Source: Berberis thunbergii
Lineage: Eukaryota; Streptophyta; Magnoliopsida; Ranunculales; Berberidaceae
DNA: 64,000 bases
Assembly (NCBI GenBank): GCA_003290165.1
Contig: QNQO01000225.1
Span: 62,001-126,000 of the forward strand
Reading direction: 5' to 3'
Shown: piece after piece, positions 47,501 to 59,319 of the stretch
How the letters are laid out: each line of letters starts with the position of its first letter
Numbering within the stretch: position 1 is the first letter of the stretch
Program-made: the position numbers and the translations under genes
The notes under the pieces: generated by a model
Databases searched by the model: none
The model's input: the letters and a program-made list of their open reading frames with translations, nothing else
What the model was told of the DNA's origin: nothing

Positions 47501-50500
47501 TAGTAGTGAGGTTCAACTATTCATAGACAGTCCACAATGTACATTTGCACACTGCTCCGAGATGAAATATATACACCAGATGTATTTTGCTACTGCAGTG
47601 ACAAAAAATGGAACCTGTGTCTAATTTTTCCTAGATCTAAATTTAAGTTTACTGAGGTATTGCAACTGCTTCGAATTCCTGCACGTCATTTTGTCCAAAT
47701 CCATCTACTTTTATAATGCAAATTGAAATTCACTGTAGCATGGACAGTGAAATGTGTCAAGATGTCAATCTGTCATTTGTTAAATACCAAAATTGCCCTC
47801 GCCCATATTACAAAACCCCCAACCCATCCCTGTAATCTCCCTCCCTCTCTCTGATCACTGCCCGGCCACCGTCTTCTCCAATCTCCATCGCCAACGGTTC
47901 CTTTGGTTCATTCTTCGTCAATCCCACCACCACAACCACGACCCTCTTTGGTCGTGAGCAGTCCCTTTGTACCCTGTAATTCCAACAACTTCAGAAGCAC
48001 AGGATAAGCTCTTCCACAATTACGAGCACAATAGCATAAACCCTGTAATTCTCAGCTGCCATTCATGACCAAATAGCTGTCATTCGTGACCTAATAGCAC
48101 AATAGCTTCATAATCGTAGGATAAGCCCTGTAATTCTCAGCTGCCATTCCTGACTCCTTTACTATTAAAAAAACAACAAAAACCAGCTTTAACAAGGTGG
48201 CGATTTTGCAAGCTTGGTTGGTTTTCCTCCCTTTTCATCAACCGTTTTACAATAAAGAGATGGAGAGATGAAAATCTTCAATTATATAAGAGAGGGTCTG
48301 CCAGATTTGTATGAATTGAAGTGATGGCCATGGAGAGCAAAGCTAATGTGGTGAAGGTGAAGCCTCCTATTTATGCCATTGCCTCCTCTTCTCATCTCTC
48401 TCTCTCTGTCTTCTCTCTATCCAAGAAAGCAAAACATAACTGCTCTCTGTCACTACACAAATCGCAAGTTTTTCCATGATTAATGTGGTCCAACTATCAC
48501 ACCACAACACCAATCTGACATCAATAATATTATTCCTTTCTTTTCGTTGTTGGGGTGAAAACAACTATCAATTTACTGTGATCAGTAAACCTTCACAAGC
48601 TTTGCTAATTACAAGTAAATCTTTTGTATTTTACCACTTGACCAGGTTTTCATTCTTGAGTTTATCTTTTTTGGGAAATGGTTTCAGTTTCATCAATTCA
48701 TTGAGGACATTTTTAATAAATGAAAATGGTTTCATATGGTAATTTAGTGATTCATTTGGGAAGTGCCGAAGGCACAACCCCAGGATCAGGGTACACGGTA
48801 TGTGAAAAGTGTATGGTCGTGCCAACGGCGTGGCTAATACACTAGTTATAGTAACAAAGATACAAGTTATGACAGCTTAAACCATGGTTGAACTAAAACC
48901 AATGGTCCATGTAACAGTGATACTTTTTTTCCAAAAATAAAAATAAAAATAAAAATAAACTCAGATACTCAATTGGACTCTGATATTGTCAACTTTACTA
49001 CATAAATTTCAAAGGTTCTAATTCTTCATAGGTACAACAACATAGTAATACGTAAATAACAATATTGATTGGATAGTAAAAGATAATAACTAAAGAAATG
49101 AAGTTTATATATGTAAAAAGAAAAAAAAAAGTTTATGTAAGGATGTGCCCTTGTTTCGGTAGATATTTTAGTCGATGTGTTCAACACCCAGCACTCATGT
49201 TAGATACCGAGACACGTACCCACGTCATTGTTACATAACCAACCTTCAACATCTAAACCATATTGATGCATGCTGTCAAGTCAAATTCATGATTGGGAGC
49301 TTTTCACAGTATCGCAAACATGGGACAGTATTCATGGCATATTATTCCATTCACCATAAATATCAGCACAAAATACCTAAGTTTGTGAGCATAACGAAAA
49401 AAAAAATTGGAAAAGCTTAAGGTGGAAGTCGGTACCTGACTCTTTTGCATGTCCTTGATTTCCTTCTGCAGAAACTAAAATGGAGTCAAGGTTTTGTGAC
49501 TAAATAATTTCCAAGTGAAGCTTTTGTAAAAAAAAAAAAAAAAAATTCTTAGACAAAATAATAGTTTTTTCATTAGATAAAAATCACACCTGTTTCTTCT
49601 CTAACTCTTCGTTCGCCTCTTTAAGTTTCGCAACTTCTGTTTCCAGTTCCATGGTGTATGCCTGTCAGAAACCCAAAACATGAAATTAAAGTGAAGGATA
49701 ACAACAAATGAGCACAATTACCAAAAACCAGGATACTATGAGTCAGAAACAGAGAGGGGTTTTCCCCCCAATAGCAGTCCTTCCTTTTCTTTCCCCAGTT
49801 CATGCCCTGACTGAGTCATCATCAATACTTTGGGGGCATAAGATTTTGTCAGTTTATTCTGAATTTATAGCCAGCAAAAGAAGAAGAGAAAGGGATTTTT
49901 TTTTTTTTTTAAATTTCTTGACAACCCTCAGTCCACAATAAGTCCCATCTTTTTTTTTTAACCAATATAGAGATATTACTGTACATTACTACATTCTAGA
50001 CATTTTTGTGACCACGTTAAGAAATCAAAGAAATAGTTCACAGGAGTTTAGAGTAACAACAGAAATTCATTCCATTCAGGATTTGTTACCTTTAATAACA
50101 AAATCTAAAAAGTCATTGGACTATGCAGCTTCTTCTGTAATGATATGACTACCAATGTAGCTAAGGTAGAAACCAATGTTTTGTCTTTCACATTTCACCA
50201 TGTGCAGCGGGAAAGTAAAGAGCTTAGTCACAATATCCACAATAAGCTTAAATTTCCATTTCTACCTGGCTTTTGAATGGATAAAAGTCCGTCATAGTAT
50301 ATAATATAGCATATTATGAATTTTTGAAAATGAAAATTTTGTTTACCATCAAGGAGACTTCAAACTCAACTCAATTGGTTGTAGATGGAAAATTCAGCTA
50401 TTGGCATGCAGGATTGAAGATAGCGTGCACCCATTGAGGTGGTTACAACTTTACCAATATCCCCAAAAGGTGTAATTCAGCAAGTTGGTAGTATTAAACT

Positions 50501-51920
50501 TTGGTTTTGCGAAGAAAATCTGTAACTAGTGTTTTTTTCCTTTTCCTCTTCATTCCTTTTTGTAGGGTCTTCATTAAAGGATATACATGTTTCTAGACAT
50601 TTAAACTTGCACATTGACACCGCTTTTTTTTAATTTATTTTTAGATCAGGCAAAATAGAAGCACAGCTTTGTAAAGCTTACAAGTATAACCAATCTTAGC
50701 AACATAGCATAAGAATAAACAGAAACTATGAATGGTAACACTGAAAGTGAATTACCTGTTTGCGAGCGCGTGACCTTGCTGCCGATTCTCTGTTCTTTAT
50801 CATTCTTCTCTGCCTCCTTTCAACGACCTTCTCCACAGCACCACTGCTTCTCTTCCCCCTTAAACCACTTCCATTAAACATGTATGGCACTGGTGACAAG
50901 GAAGATGAATCCCCGTTAGTCTTTCCATTCGCAGGAGACTCTGTCGCAACCGTTACAGCTCCAGCTGATAAACCAATACCCATCCCTCCACCTTGTAATC
51001 CACCTCCTTGAACAAAATTATTATTAATTGTTGGATCACCAATTCCCATTATTCCACCCCTTGCCCCCGGACTAGCTAACTGAGCATTTGTTAGATGCAA
51101 TGGCGAGGCATAAGTCACAGCAGGTTGTTTTGGAAATATTTGTGGCTGCTGTTGTTGTTGCTGTTGCTGCTGCTGTTGTTGTATTTGTTGTTGTTGCTGC
51201 TGTTGCAGGTGAGAAGATCTGACCCCATTCACATTAATCCCTAGATTCGAGGACTGATTATTGGATGGAATATTACTGTCTGTGATTCTATTACCCATGA
51301 CCCCATTGGTCCGAGCAGGTTGTCCGAACCCAAGAGATAGACCAGGATTGCCATTACTAGGAAACAATTCACCAAAAAGTTCATTATTATTTGTTCTCCG
51401 CGACTGGCTGTGGATCCTCCCTAACTACACCTGCTCTCACCAAGAACTCCTCCAGTGTAATCTCTCCCAAAGTCTGTTGTCTCTGCGACAAATTCAGACC
51501 CCCATTTACATTCGCATCCTTACCCGCACCACCAACACCACCTGCACCCCCACCACCACTTTCCTTAAACACATCTTTCCACACTTCATCAACAGTTTTC
51601 GTACTTAGTGTCCTAGGCAAAGTAAGTGAACCTTGCCTCCGCAAATTCCCACCAGTAGGTACCCCTCCGTCAACCACGCTACCGAAAGTTGAAGACCCCG
51701 CCATAGCTTGAGCCTCTTCAGCTGTCCAAATATTCTTAAGAAACTCATCCATATTCATAGACCCAAAATCCTTCCCAACTCCACCCATAGTGTTCTGAAT
51801 TTCATCAAAGGTCAAAGAGTATATCGAAGGCTGCCGGGTCAGGGAAAAATTCCCCGGCGACCTTCCACTCCCACCATGTCCATCATCTCCCATATTCTTG
51901 AAATTGAATTGAGATCCCAT
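44548..51920 (-). CDS. ABF/AREB-type bZIP transcription factor (four coding exons; one apparent frameshift)
   Basis: Group A bZIP factor that binds ABRE (ACGTG) promoter elements in abscisic-acid and drought signalling. Exons (minus): 51920-50756, 49661-49590, 49465-49436, 44631-44548. Conserved blocks: RQPSIYSLTFDEIQ, NMDEFLKNIWTAEEAQ, RQGSLTLPRTLSTKTVDEVW (SnRK2-type RxxS/T sites), a Gln tract near 51150-51205, the basic region MIKNRESAARSRARKQ, a leucine zipper across exons 2-4 and the C-terminal LRRTLTGPW. The start is ATG 51920 (MGSQFNF). The frame breaks at 51386-51392: ...QPVAENK runs into TAA at 51387-51389, while the next base register gives NNNELFGELFPSN. One extra A explains it; without it exons total 449 codons, the normal family size. 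It may be a sequence error or a recent null allele (177-aa product). Confidence 0.85.
45640..45950 (+). repeat. Tandem duplication, about 156-bp unit, in ABF intron 3
   Basis: GTAACCCCAGAGTTGCAAAG occurs near 45657 and 45813, each followed by AAACATGTCAAGGTTTGAGC and a CCCAGGTTTGACTC segment, so two units stand head to tail. No coding capacity. Confidence 0.75.
46240..46760. mobile_element. Possible MITE-like insert in ABF intron 3
   Basis: The interval opens GGTTATAACGAGATATACCG and closes near AGCGTTATAACAAAGTTATA, with several TATAACG/CGTTAT motifs in both orientations. The middle (46400-46560) is CT-rich leader-like sequence. Ends and target duplication are not resolved. Confidence 0.3.
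46761..49435. other. Remainder of the large ABF intron 3
   Basis: No gene recognised. The patch at 47790-47960 is C-rich (CCTCCCTCTCTCTGATCACT and CCACCACCACAACC) and looks like a transplanted 5' leader. Open frames near 48370-48825 have no family motif. The intron spans 44632-49435, about 4.8 kb. Confidence 0.4.
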
Positions 51921-52502
51921 GTCCAAGCAACCAATAATTTACTCCAATCCAAAATTTCTACACCAAATCACCAAATTCAACCCTGATTCTATACCAAATC
52001 CAAATCCCTCAAATCCAATTAAATTTCCACATTCCACTGCTTTTATCTATACCCACAATCCCAAGCCCTAGAAGTACTTCAACGCAAAAAAAAATCTGAA
52101 CTTTATCAACCCAACTGCTTCAACTACCAAAATATCAAACAAAAACAACAATTCAGTCACACAACCAACATCATTTCAAGCTACAACATTCCACCCATCA
52201 AAGCAATCCAGTCAATCCAAACACACAAACCTAACCTGAACTATCAACAACAATCCCTCAACACACTTAAATCATAACAAAATAAAAAAAAATTTAAAGA
52301 TACCCATTGACCAAAATCTTGCAAAATCAGATAAAAGTGAAAGAAAGTCCAATAAGATCCACTTAATCCAATTTATCTCAAAATGGGTATTCAAGATACT
52401 TAACAACAAAATACAAAAAAAACCAAAACCACTCCAAAAAAACTTCAGACAAGCAAGAAATGAGAGAAAAAAATTACAAAAAAGGGGTAATTTATATTTT
52501 AC

Positions 52503-52590
52503 CTGTTTTTTTCGCTTTTTGTCGAGAGAGAGGGGATTCGAGAGAGATGTTGTGTTCCTTCTTCTTCGCCTTCTCGCGCTTGGAATTGTT
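52503..52590 (-). other. 5' UTR exon of the ABF gene
   Basis: Downstream of the TATA box on the minus strand, a purine- and CT-rich leader ends AAAACAG|GTAAAA (donor GT at 52502-52501). ABF genes usually have a leader intron. The acceptor is unsettled; the GCAG near 52037-52040 is a candidate. Transcription probably starts near 52585, by distance from the TATA box. Confidence 0.55.
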
Positions 52591-52610
52591 GCCAAGTGTC
52601 GATTCTCTGC

Positions 52611-52619
52611 ACTATATAG
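52611..52619 (-). promoter_or_regulatory. TATA box of the ABF gene
   Basis: The minus strand reads TCTATATAGTG about 30 bp upstream of the leader exon, matching the plant TATA consensus and spacing. Confidence 0.6.
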
Positions 52620-55600
52620 ACTACTAAATGAGAGAGATGGGGTGCCCTTATTAAAATAATTTAATAATAGACCATTATTAAATGCACTCCAATAAAAAAT
52701 TATTATTGGTAGCCATCACTCTTGTAAAACGTGGACCATTACCATTGGGTAGGAGGAGGTGATGGTGATGGGGAGCCAATGAGAGGGTGAGATTTGGAGC
52801 AATCTTGACCGTTCGTATATACTTTATTCTTTTTAATGGAGGGTCAGGATGGTGGTGTCTTTGTGTTTTTATATTGTTGGGGCGGTGATTCTAAGTGGCG
52901 AGGAAACGAGCGAGGGAGGGGATGTGATCCTCCATCTCTCTCGAGATGCGCTCTTGTATGAATCTCGATGGAAATGGGGGTCAAACCACCTCCCTCGCCG
53001 CCTAGCATCCCTCGATTGGGAGTGTAGATTTATGCACTTGTTTTTTTGTCGTTTTGTGGATTAAATAGAGAGGATTGTGATAAGGTGGTTGACACACTTA
53101 AAAGACTACTGGGGTTTCAAAGGAAGGGTCATTGGATGGTGGCGAATGCAATTATGTATAAATTTTTTTTTATTTTGGGAGTTTTTGGATCATTCCCAAT
53201 AAATACTTAGTTTACCAGTTCAAAAAAAGGCAATTTTTTTTTTTTAATTTTAAAAAATAAAATCTCAGGTTCGAGACCTATTCAACCAATCTCAGATCTG
53301 AAAGCAATTTTTCTTGTAAATGTAATTTTATTTACTTTCTTTTCTCTAATTTTTTTTTTTAAACTATTCAATCAATTTAAAATACAAAACTATTGCTGAT
53401 TTTTAGTAACTTTTGCTAATGAAATAAATTTTGTTAAATTGAAAAGATTATATGGTTATCTTCTCTTTCTTTCTATGTTTTTTCATCACCTCTTCTTCTT
53501 TTGTTTATTCTTTTTTCACTTGTCATTTTTTTTATGTGTGTTATGAAAAAAAGAGAATAAAAAACGAATCACATGTACACACAATTTTTCTAAATTAAAT
53601 ACTATGTAGGTAGAAAAAGTTTGTATAAACTGAATGTATATATGGGCTTAGAGAGACTAATGTGTTACACCCGTTGTCTTTTCTTTCATTTTACTAATTC
53701 TATTTTCTTTTGTGAAAACTAAAAGTATTGAAGAAATGGATTTATTTCAATGAAATGTTGTGCATATGTATACCATATTCTAAATTAAAGCATTAATTTT
53801 GAGAAGAAGAAGAAACATATCAAAAGCGGAGACAAAGATAGCGTGGATAAGTCGAAAAGATATGTCGATGACCGAGGAAGGAAGAAAAAGAAGAAGATCT
53901 TTTTGTTTTTTTGGTTCTTGCAGAGTGCTTTTTTCATCCTTCTAGATCTCAAATCCGATACTAAAGGGGCGATACTAAAGGGTGAACTGAAAGTTTTACT
54001 AGAAGGGTATTAAATCCTCATATACTTATTTGTTAAAAACTTAAAAGTGGATAAACTAAGTTTTTATTAGAGTAGATCCAAAAACTCCTTTTATGTAAAA
54101 AGCCAAATTTGCAACATTTTATTTTATAGTGAAGGTGATATCGATGACTTTTATGGGATATCGTCATGTTAGTTGGCTTGTTATAGAATATGCGTGCTGA
54201 CATGGAAGACACGTGGAATAGTGTCAAAAACATGTTTAGTACAATGTTTGAATGGCAGTGAAAATTGTTTTTGTGGACTGAGTCCAAGAATACGAAAATG
54301 TACTTAGAGACTCTGTAGAAATGCATATGTTGAAGGCACGCCAAATAGAATGACAACATATATGGTGCCATGAGGTCATAGAGTAGAAATAGTTCATAAT
54401 GGAATGCCAAAGGCAAAAATGTCCTTACGAACTCTTGGCAAAATATGTTTAACATAGCGTCCTTAGAAGGAAAAATACTTGGTGAATGGAGCGATAAAAT
54501 GTTACATGCATGAAATTGCCTAAATTAAGGTCCCATTTTTTGGTTAAGGCATATTCTATATGGCACGATTGTCATCAAAGGCATGTAGAGTAACACATAG
54601 AATGTCGAAATATGTTGAAAGCGATCATACTCCAACATATATATATGAGACATGTTAAGTGACACTTGGAAGTTTTAAAAGGGTTGTAACTCAGTGTATC
54701 ACAAATTAATTAGTGGGTCATGCATATATCAATTATTTATCCTTTTTTTCCTAATAAAATTGTCCAAACGAGCATTGACTTATATTAGGGTTTGGGATTA
54801 TATTGACCCTTAAATGTGGAAACTGGAAACACCATTAATTAGCAAATTAAATGGATAAGAACAACCTACCATTCTTCCAACATATTGGTTAGTACTTGTC
54901 ACTAAGTACAAAGGGTACCAATTACCACGATTTATAACACGCACAAATGGTGTATGCGTGTTCATGTGTCTTGTCCTTCATAGCAAATCACAGTCCATAT
55001 GATAAGAATAAATTCTTGTGACAGGAATAATGGAATTGGAGAATCCCAACAACTTTTTTAATGGGAGGAAGAACATCATAAATGGATGATACAATCATTA
55101 GGCTTTATAGGGTTCTAAGAGGTATCTATCTCATTGTGAGTGCCATAAATTTCCCTTTACCAGAAGAAAAAAAAAAAAAAAAAAAAATGTTGTAATTTTT
55201 TTTTTTTAATGAGTATGCATTACTAATAAGTGCAAGTTACAAAAGTCCCCAAAACTCCATACGAATATATGCAGGGTTTCTTCGAGGAGATTTTAGATTG
55301 TTCTTACATGCTCATTCCATGCATTTTCACTGAAAACAGATGGAGGGATGGTAGATATTCCCAAGTCTTAATCCTGCTCTGTGTTGCTCCACTCCTTAAA
55401 AAAAAACTTGGTTTTTGTACTTAAAAAGTGCAGATCCTCCACTACAAACACTTCTTATCGTGCTTTGCATTACAAATTAATCTTCTATTTAATTTTTTTT
55501 TTATATATAGTTGTTTCAATTAGAAACTATAAACTATTATACACCCAGCCATATTTCCAGTATTAGCAAGATCGGGACCTGTATAATCATCACAAGCTTT

Positions 55601-56955
55601 GTTAATGCAATCACATCAGTAGTCTTAATTGCAAGCATGTTTTATTGAATCTACCAGCAAGATCCCTCCTTTCCATCCTTGGTTTTAGATTGGTATGCAA
55701 GTTATACAAGATAATATACTTTATACCAAGATAACATTTTAAAGTCAGTATTACTGCTACTTATATATATTAGATAAACAGTAAACTCCATTCTATCGGA
55801 TTTGATCATTTAGCTGACCTACCTCTTTAATATAAAGAAATTCATGTCTCCTTTCATGTGACACTCTTGATGCACTATTTATAGGAAGCTGTGGTTGACA
55901 GGAAGAACATCATCACTTTTGATTGATAAGTTATTAAGGAATAGATCATTCTATAAACTTATTTAATATTCATAATGTTATTGCAAATTCAGAATTTTAC
56001 GCCTTAAAAATGAAAGTTTGAGGCATCAATTAATGTCATATTTGAGTTAATAATGGCTTCTCTCATAAACTAGTTTGAGTGGTTTGTATGATGATTATAA
56101 ATTTTAAATCAAATTCATCCCATTTCAAACATTTGTCGCAATTTGAGTGGTTTTAACTAAAGCTACGAATTGGCAATGAGATGTCGTGTATATGGATTTC
56201 TTTAATTAGATATATGATATGATGTAAACTATTTTCTTATGAATTTATTTATGATTTATAGGGAAGCAGTAGTTGAAGGGAGACACATTTTATTGCACAA
56301 AGAGCAATATTGGACGAACCCCTTAAACAAAAGAATCTAATATAAACGAAAACCAAATGAAATCTTCCGCCAAGCATCCCAACTGGACTGATACTCGTTA
56401 GGGGCCTAGAAAAAAACACTCCACTAAGTTGATTCTTCACATATGTATTTTGCCAACTTGCATTTTATTTTCAGAAATGTCAAAGTGCTCCAAGAAAATC
56501 AAGCTTCAAACACATTAAATGTCTAGCAGAAACAACACTAATACCATCTTTCTTATCCAAATTAATAACAAAAATGACCAAATGAATGCTTTAGCACCAT
56601 GCATGTATGAATACAAAGGAGTTTTGGATCTTGTTTTAGAACAAACATACTATTTTAAAAAGCATTATACAGTCAAAGATAACTTGATTGGTAGGTTGGC
56701 AATGCCTATCTGCCCTTAATTAGAAACTTGGAAAAGTTGAGTTGCTTGTTTAAGTTTGCTAAAGGCCACCCTGACGCATTTCTTCGATAAAGAAAAGGGG
56801 GAGAAGGAGTGGACAATGATGCAAACACATGTGAGCTTTGATGTTACACTCCAATTTCCATTTCTGAGTGTCAAGCCAATCAACTCCCTATCCGTGAAGA
56901 AGATAAGTGTGTTTGAGCATTTATTTTTTTGTGCATCGACAAAAATATCTAGGGT
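52620..56955. other. Intergenic upstream of the ABF gene, no recognised gene
   Basis: Promoter-proximal DNA to about 53100, then AT-rich sequence with homopolymers (A-run near 55168-55187). The longest frame (54033-54455, minus, 140 codons) has no recognisable domain and is Cys/Phe/His-rich in the manner of chance AT-rich frames. Confidence 0.4.
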
Positions 56956-56959
56956 AGGT

Positions 56960-56985
56960 AGGGATGGCAATGGGTCGGGTTTGGG
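56960..56985 (+). mobile_element. Possible left end of a hAT-like element
   Basis: TAGGGATGGCAATGGGTCGG resembles the left terminus of common plant hAT-type MITEs. No matching right terminus (its inverse) is seen in the next 2 kb, so it may be a remnant. Confidence 0.3.
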
Positions 56986-57817
56986 TTTTTCATTTGTATC
57001 ATCTTGCGTTGAGTTAGTGTGGATGGGTTGATCATGTCTGATCTAGTTTCGGACTTACAACTCCTCAGGATGGTCTAAGCCCAATTGCCTAGCTTTTGAT
57101 AGTAGTAGCATTGACACATTCCATAGACTTCAGTAGTAGCATCATAAGTCATAGAGAATCACAAATAGCCTTTAACATACCACAAGACTAACATCTATAT
57201 TAGAATTTAGAGTGGTGTTTTATTATTCATTGCTGACTGGGACAAAGTCAAATCGAAAGGATTAGAGATAAAAAATTGTTAGGATTGAAAGTTGGGAAAT
57301 GTATTGAATTTGAGGGTTGAAATTCATTTCCTACGATGACATATTTGTAAATATAAAATATGTAGAAGGGCAAAAATAATGAAAAAAACTTTTGAAAAAA
57401 GTTTGTGGAATGTACATGTGGCGGATAGAGAAAATATTGTGTTTTCATTTAAGCAAAATGAAAATTATCATCACTATCTACATCGTTGTCGGATTTTGAT
57501 AAACTTCGTATCGTTGAAATGCATTTTTGAAGATCTTTCGAACAAAATCAATGATCAATATAAGGGTCAAAATATTAAAAATATAGTATAATGTATTACA
57601 CGTCTTTAATATTTTTCAATATTTTTAAAAGTAATGAAACGGGTCGAACCAGAAAAATGAGTCGGGCATCTTAACGCACATTTAAACAAAAACCCTAAAT
57701 TTCATGTTTTGGCGAATTCAAAGATTGAGGGAGAACTCATTCTCGGCATTTAAACTCAGACGATTGGAGACTTGGAGTTCTCCCTCTCCTCTCTCTCTCG
57801 GTCTCTGTCTCGAGAAG

Positions 57818-58362
57818 ATGTCTCAAGAAGAAGCCAGTCAAGCCACAGATCTCCTCTCTCTCGGTCTTTGTCTCGAGAAGAAGGAGCAGAAGATCTCCTC
57901 CATGAAGGAGCAGGAGATCTCCTCTCTCTCGCCTCCTCCTCCACTCCAGCTTCAACCTCAAAGCATCGCCCCCGCCAAGACTCCGTCCACGGTCCACCAC
58001 TATCAACCAGGTAAGCTTCTTCTTCTTTCTAGTTTTTTTTTTCTTCTTCGATCTGTGGATCCATGAGCAAATCAACCGATCCACCCTTTCTTCTTCTTCT
58101 TTTTCTTCTTCTTCTTCTGTGAATGAAAACCTCTGCGCAAATGGACCACCATGACTGGCCGGCCATCTCTCCCCTTTTGTCCCCCTCTACATGCAATTTT
58201 TTCTGTGAGAAAGGAAACTAAAATTATTGCTGTGAAATGGTTGTTTATCTCTGACTCCTCTGTCTCTACATGCAATAATTTAGGGTTCTCATTTAGGAAA
58301 GTGTATTGCTATAGTAATGGTTGTTTGTTTGTTGCTTGATTGGTGCAGTTAGGAGGGGATGA
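57818..58362 (+). CDS. Putative small two-exon gene, 68 aa, unknown function
   Basis: ATG at 57818; exon one to 58010 (CAACCAG|GTAAGC), exon two from 58349 (GGTGCAG|TTAGG) to TGA 58360-58362. Phases fit and splice sites are consensus. The protein starts MSQEEASQATDLLSLGLCLE, then charged KEQKISSMKEQEISS and a Pro/Gln-rich end. The SLGLCLEK phrase also occurs in the same frame just upstream of the ATG, so the region is internally repeated and the true start could be earlier (57704). A leader-like CT-rich tract precedes it. No family recognised. It lies near a hAT-like end and could be transposon-borne or spurious. Confidence 0.35.
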
Positions 58363-58549
58363 GATCGACCACATATTGAAGAAGAATATGCAAGGACTGT
58401 TATTTTAAGTTAGGAAATGTTTCAAGTTCTGTAATGTGTGAATTTTTTTTTTTCCTGTTCTTGATTGGATCTTCTGGATGAATATGAATATATGATGCAT
58501 CAATTTTTTGTATGATATTGATCTATATGAATATGAATCGTATGAATAT

Positions 58550-58712
58550 GATTGGAACCGTAGGAACCGAACCGTTCTAAACGGTTCGAGTTAGGTTCGG
58601 TTCCAATTATCAAAATGAAGGGAACCGAACCGAACCGGATCCGTTACAATGCAAACGGTTCGAGTTAGGTTCCTTCAAATTTGGAACCGATCCGAACCGT
58701 GCCCACCCCTAT
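58550..58712. mobile_element. Right end of a hAT-like element
   Basis: Repeats of GGAACCGAACCG and its inverse lead to a terminus that reads, inverted, TAGGGGTGGGCACGGTTCGG. Such G-rich TAGGGGTGGGCA ends with AACCG-rich subterminal repeats are typical of plant hAT elements. The left end is not identified. Confidence 0.5.
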
Positions 58713-59049
58713 TTTTAATGGTTGTGCTGCATTTTATTTGTCTAACAATGCACCATTTATCTAAGTATGGTGCCTTTTGATTTAAAAGATGTTTTGTATA
58801 ACCATATATAGTCTCGAATTGCATGTTGGACACTTGTACCTATAAGCTAGATTTTGTTGACACTTTTTTTGTCTATGATTAGAATTCCTTCAGTGGTTGC
58901 GATGTTGATATGTGTGGCCAATGGATGGATGGATGGATATATCGATGTTATCAACTCTAAGTATGAAATGTATATAAAAGTGGTGGCATGAGAGACCAAA
59001 TTTGTAATCTCTTCTTCTCATTGGGTTGCTTATGTTCCACTTTCATTTA

Positions 59050-59315
59050 GGGTGTGTTTGGTTGCATGGAATCCTATGCTATAAGAATCTATAAGCCCCC
59101 ACATTTTAGGCTAAATTTATATATCACTCCACATCAACCATTTGATTTTGTAATCAATGGTGGGAATTGTGATTCTCATGTTAATGGGATTTTCATTCCC
59201 ACCATTGATTGCAAAATCAAATGATTGATGTGGAGTGATACCTCAAATTAGCCTAAAATATAAGGGTCCCCTCATGAATTCCCATGACATAGATTCCATG
59301 CAACCAAACACACCC
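59050..59315. mobile_element. Tourist-like (PIF/Harbinger) MITE with TTA duplication
   Basis: 266 bp with perfect terminal inverted repeats of 24 bp beginning GGGTGTGTTTGGTTGCATGG, flanked by TTA at 59047-59049 and 59316-59318. The interior is largely palindromic (ATCAACCATTTGATTTTG against CAAAATCAAATGATTGAT). No coding capacity. Confidence 0.9.
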
Positions 59316-59319
59316 TTAG

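Noticed and set aside
54033..54455. 140-codon minus-strand frame
   Set aside because: No recognisable domain or promoter context; the amino-acid mix is what AT-rich DNA gives by chance.
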